Below, piece by piece: positions 62,101-64,000 of a stretch of 64,000 nt of DNA. The stretch is from contig NZ_FONW01000006.1 in the NCBI RefSeq assembly GCF_900113005.1, forward strand, positions 124,001 through 188,000, in the 5' to 3' direction. The notes below the pieces were generated by a model. It worked only from the letters and a program-made list of their open reading frames with translations. It did not search any database and was not told where the DNA came from. Position 1 is the first letter of the stretch; every line of letters starts with the position of its first letter. This stretch comes from Sunxiuqinia elliptica. Lineage in GTDB: Bacteria; Bacteroidota; Bacteroidia; Bacteroidales; Prolixibacteraceae. The translations under genes were made by a program, and so were the position numbers.

Positions 62101-62473
62101 CCTAGCTACTATTTTGTATGATGGCTGGACTGAAAGCAATCAAAATACTATGGTGCAGCAAATTCGCAATGCGCCACTTAATGGTCAAAACTCAGAAGTT
62201 GACGACCATTGGGTTGTTGATGGTTCTTACCTGAGAGGTAATTTAATTTCGCTAGGTTATACTTTCGACAATAGCTTGCTGAGCCGTGTTGGCTTTAAGT
62301 CATGTCGGGTATACTCCAGTGTCGACAACTTGTTTGTGTTACACTCCGACGATTTTAAAGGCTATGATCCTGAAGCAACTTCATGGACTGACAACCAGTG
62401 GGGACAGAACATTTTCTTCTTCCAGTACCCTAAGCCAACAACAGTAACTTTTGGTGTCAACGTTAAGTTTTAA
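59117..62473 (+). CDS. SusC/RagA-family TonB-linked outer-membrane transporter with STN domain
   Basis: The 1118-aa protein has a signal peptide (cleaved near SVYSQ, residue ~43), an N-terminal STN signalling domain (LSFDLQGKKISDVLMQIEET, residues ~48-118), a carboxypeptidase-D-like regulatory domain (VRGKISNERGESIPGATVVV, ~127-210), a TonB plug (EEVVAVGYGVQRKSDVTGS, VYVVDG-like DPLYVVDGVVMEDF) and a C-terminal beta-barrel ending in TVTFGVNVKF. It imports an oligosaccharide or similar ligand together with SusD. The STN domain, FecR and sigma genes make a trans-envelope sensor. Confidence 0.95.
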   Translation: MKKIEFTFPDGRREKQNLFLKMKLTLLILLVCLMQVSASVYSQTTKLSFDLQGKKISDVLMQIEETTDFRFFYQREQVNVDLTVNLKADNKRVDEILTDIFKDQGVTYRIMDDNLILLTTGELMTEQQQTVRGKISNERGESIPGATVVVKGTSIGSITDVDGNYELNGVPADGILIFSFVGMRTQEIEVSGRTKIDVVLAEDVIGLEEVVAVGYGVQRKSDVTGSVGVVNADDILERPAFNALQGMKGKVAGVNIFSNSGSPTGSTRVMIRGMNSIETTSDPLYVVDGVVMEDFDMVNPNDIERIEVLKDASSAAIYGARGANGVILVTTKRGSKNGDVVVGYDGYVSVGRIRKKMDLLNAEEWLEVIKRGYENAPKYKDYAPGEEPTIDFTDPRLFDANGKPLYDTDWQEEATRTAISHNHQLSVQQGNEKSSVGAFLNYTDNQGIMLNSWMKRVNAKIAYDASPKKWLDFGINMLVNKTWENEAEEGGGHQMPRRSMIEMIPIMPVKFPDGSWSNSSSTSNFALEGMANPVHVLETQERLRNRTQFFGNTYLNFHLTNDLQLKTQFGIDNHIQQNREYSPKDLLNISYPNAWANINDYEKIYWQEETYLSYNKSIGDHRINSVLGMSWQERIYRSNTSGTSGFSDDFFKYNNMGAASDPDAPGSSYERWSMNSYFFRFGYSYKDKYLATLTARADGSSRFGKNNKYGYFPSAGLGWVVSNEDFLSSSSLIDYLKLRASYGVTGSTELGIYRSLATISGGTVLLNGARENYNVVTRLPNPDLEWEKTSQFDVGFNLTMLDQRVSMELDYYYKLTTDLLLGRPVPHSTGFTSVTDNIGSVSNRGIDFLLTTQNVETNDFRWESTLNLNYNKNRIEELGENDEDIFPGPWWVSGSQTILRVGESLGSFWGYRRLGTWGTDEVEEAAAVGAVPGVAKRTEEREILGKGLPDLTGSFINRFNYKNFDLLVDLQFTLGVEIMQQFFHSTEDRTGYANGLATILYDGWTESNQNTMVQQIRNAPLNGQNSEVDDHWVVDGSYLRGNLISLGYTFDNSLLSRVGFKSCRVYSSVDNLFVLHSDDFKGYDPEATSWTDNQWGQNIFFFQYPKPTTVTFGVNVKF

Positions 62474-62497
62474 TCCTGTAATTAAAAGAAGAGAACA

Positions 62498-64000
62498 ATG
62501 AAAAAATTACTAATATTAATGATGGCTCTTGGTTTCCTTGCTTCGTGCGATGACTTTTTAGAAGAAGAGCCAAGAAGCGAAATGAGTGTCGACCAGTTTT
62601 TCAGTTATCCGTCTCATGCCTACAATGCTGTGAATGTGCTGTACCGAACTGGTGCCCCTACGTTTTATAGTACTGGAGTATATGGTGGAAGCCGGGCTAT
62701 GCTTGGTGGCTACATCTCCGGATTATTCGATAATGATTATAAAGGACAGGAAGTACATGTACAACACAGTCAAAATTTGACGTTGAATGGAGATAATTTG
62801 GCCGGTTATTTTGATGGAGCGTGGGATGCCTGTTACCTGGCTATTTCTCGGGCTAATCTGGCAGTAGCCAACATTGCTGAGACTCCAGATCTGACTGACT
62901 CTGAAATCAAACAATTGGAAGCAGAAGCTCGCTTTTTCAGAGCATTCAATTACTACTATTTAGTGAAAACCTTTGGTGATGTTCCGCTGATTTTGGATGC
63001 TTACAACTCTTTGGATAACTTGTATGTTGAGAGAACTCCTGTGGCGCAGGTTTACAATCAGATTATTGACGATTTAAAATATGCAGTCGATCAAGGAGGA
63101 TTGGATAATTTACCAATGCCAGCGAATGACTTTCGCGTATCAAAAGCAACAGCAGCAACTTTGCTGGCTGATGTTTATTTGAATATTAGTGGCTATCCGG
63201 TTCAGAATAACAGTTATGCTGAAGCAGCAACTGCTGCTCGTCAAGTAATTAACAGTGGAAACTTCTCGTTGATTGCTCACGGAGCAACTGAAAGTGAAAG
63301 TGCTTATAATGTGATGCGTTTGTCTGATGTTGAAGATGAATACATTTACTCCATTGAGTATGATGCTAGTATTTCGGAGAACTACTGGCAACCAGCAATT
63401 TGCTATCCAAACAGTGCTACAGCATGGGGAATTTTCAAATATTCAATTACGAACAATGCTTATAAGCCAATGCCTGAATTGCTTTGGATTTACGATGATG
63501 AAAAAGACTTACGTATTCAGGAGAAGCAATTCTTCCATTCAAGCTTGACTTACATGGATGGAGACGAAGAAGTAACCAAAACATTTGAGATATCGCCTTA
63601 TTTGTGGCATAATGACGAAGCCTTATTCGAAACAGGTAAAAACAACAAAGATATGGTTGTTTACCGTTATGCCGAGGTGTTGCTGATTGCTGCTGAGGCA
63701 ATTGCTCAGTCTGAAGGAGTTACTTCTGAAGCTATCGGCTATTTGGCTGATGTTCGTGCGCGTGCATACTGGCAAACAGATCGTAGCGACATTGTCGCTG
63801 AACTGACTGGCTTGTCGGTTGATGAGTTTGTAAAAGAGGTGTGGAAAGAACGCCTGCGTGAATTGTCTCTGGAATATCGTATTTGGGCTGATATACAGCG
63901 TACGCATATGTTCCCGGTAACCAATGAAGCGAATAAAGGAGAGGTGACTTTCGATAATGTCGTGGGACACACAACCGTATGGGGAAAGAGCTTGGCTGAA
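62498..64000 (+). CDS. SusD/RagB-family surface lipoprotein (cut by window end)
   Basis: 501 codons are present and the frame is open at base 64000, so the C-terminus lies outside. It has an SPII signal MKKLLILMMALGFLASCDDF (Cys17) followed by LEEEPRSEMSVDQFFS, typical of SusD N-termini. TPR-like helices of SusD follow: EAEARFFRAFNYYYLVKTFG with DVPLIL, and YRYAEVLLIAAEAIAQSEG; WKERLRELSLEYRIWADIQR is the usual C-terminal segment. It binds glycan at the surface and closes over SusC. It starts 24 bp after susC. Ligand unknown. Confidence 0.94.
   Translation, partial: MKKLLILMMALGFLASCDDFLEEEPRSEMSVDQFFSYPSHAYNAVNVLYRTGAPTFYSTGVYGGSRAMLGGYISGLFDNDYKGQEVHVQHSQNLTLNGDNLAGYFDGAWDACYLAISRANLAVANIAETPDLTDSEIKQLEAEARFFRAFNYYYLVKTFGDVPLILDAYNSLDNLYVERTPVAQVYNQIIDDLKYAVDQGGLDNLPMPANDFRVSKATAATLLADVYLNISGYPVQNNSYAEAATAARQVINSGNFSLIAHGATESESAYNVMRLSDVEDEYIYSIEYDASISENYWQPAICYPNSATAWGIFKYSITNNAYKPMPELLWIYDDEKDLRIQEKQFFHSSLTYMDGDEEVTKTFEISPYLWHNDEALFETGKNNKDMVVYRYAEVLLIAAEAIAQSEGVTSEAIGYLADVRARAYWQTDRSDIVAELTGLSVDEFVKEVWKERLRELSLEYRIWADIQRTHMFPVTNEANKGEVTFDNVVGHTTVWGKSLAE

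Noticed and set aside
1-64000. tRNA, rRNA or insertion-sequence genes
   Set aside because: Gene-free stretches were read on both strands for clover-leaf ends, rRNA segments and transposase motifs; none were seen. A tRNAscan/Infernal run would be decisive.

Overview
This is a 64 kb chromosomal window from a member of the Bacteroidota, most likely a marine or sediment Marinilabiliales/Prolixibacteraceae-type organism (the rank is an inference). The evidence is a SusC/SusD pair with an ECF sigma/FecR switch, a type IX secretion C-terminal sorting domain, BtuG-like surface lipoproteins, a GH29 fucosidase, many SPII lipoproteins, weak or absent Shine-Dalgarno sequences, and promoters of the Bacteroidota type (-7 TAnnTTTG, sometimes with a -33 TTTG). 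Almost everything is ordinary core or accessory chromosome. I see no rRNA, tRNA, CRISPR array, transposase, integrase or phage gene.

Layout. 1-9.3 kb: the 3' end of a RelA/SpoT gene, glutathione peroxidase, nitroreductase, a TPR protein, a DUF1800-DUF1501 secreted pair, rsmD with DUF3822 and a membrane-anchored protein, and a RecD-like helicase. 9.3-14 kb (minus strand): secreted alpha-L-fucosidase, RNase Z, a STAS protein and ribosomal protein S1. 14.2-20.3 kb (plus strand): nucleotide-sugar genes (UDP-glucuronate decarboxylase-like, rfbA, rfbC, rfbD but no rfbB), a phosphohexomutase and a DUF1080 protein. 20.4-23 kb (minus strand): an unusual cassette of a two-TM protein, a radical SAM enzyme, a 42-codon peptide gene, a possible second micro-gene and a small lipoprotein. 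23.2-29.5 kb (plus strand): a cobalamin riboswitch controlling a BtuB-type receptor and three surface lipoproteins, two of them related BtuG-like propellers.

29.5-36.7 kb (minus strand): two SDR enzymes, a methyltransferase and a Crp/Fnr regulator whose probable operator is a perfect TTGAC-N4-GTCAA palindrome, followed by small membrane proteins and an A/T-rich TPR gene. 36.8-37.1 kb: six 18-bp palindromes at a 41-42 bp period, just upstream of a helical DUF6261-like gene. 38-44.5 kb: alpha/beta hydrolase, AraC regulator, TsaA/TrmO-like methyltransferase, pentapeptide-repeat protein, PAP2 phosphatase, lipoprotein and serine ammonia-lyase. 44.9-52.4 kb: PepD; a YceI-porin-YceI-Rrf2 operon with operator-like palindromes at its promoter; carboxynorspermidine dehydrogenase; and a CysH reductase. 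52.6-55.7 kb: YccF, a PD40 lipoprotein and a MATE exporter.

56.1-64 kb: a lipoprotein that keeps the C-terminal part of a GH127/DUF1680 enzyme without its catalytic residues, then an ECF sigma, FecR, SusC with a signalling STN domain, and SusD (cut by the window end). These should form a glycan-sensing and uptake locus whose enzymes lie beyond the window. Two hairpins with the same CTGTCA loop sit in the fecR-susC gap. The most novel-looking items are the radical SAM/micro-peptide cassette, the palindromic repeat array, the susC-leader hairpins and the pseudo-GH127 lipoprotein.
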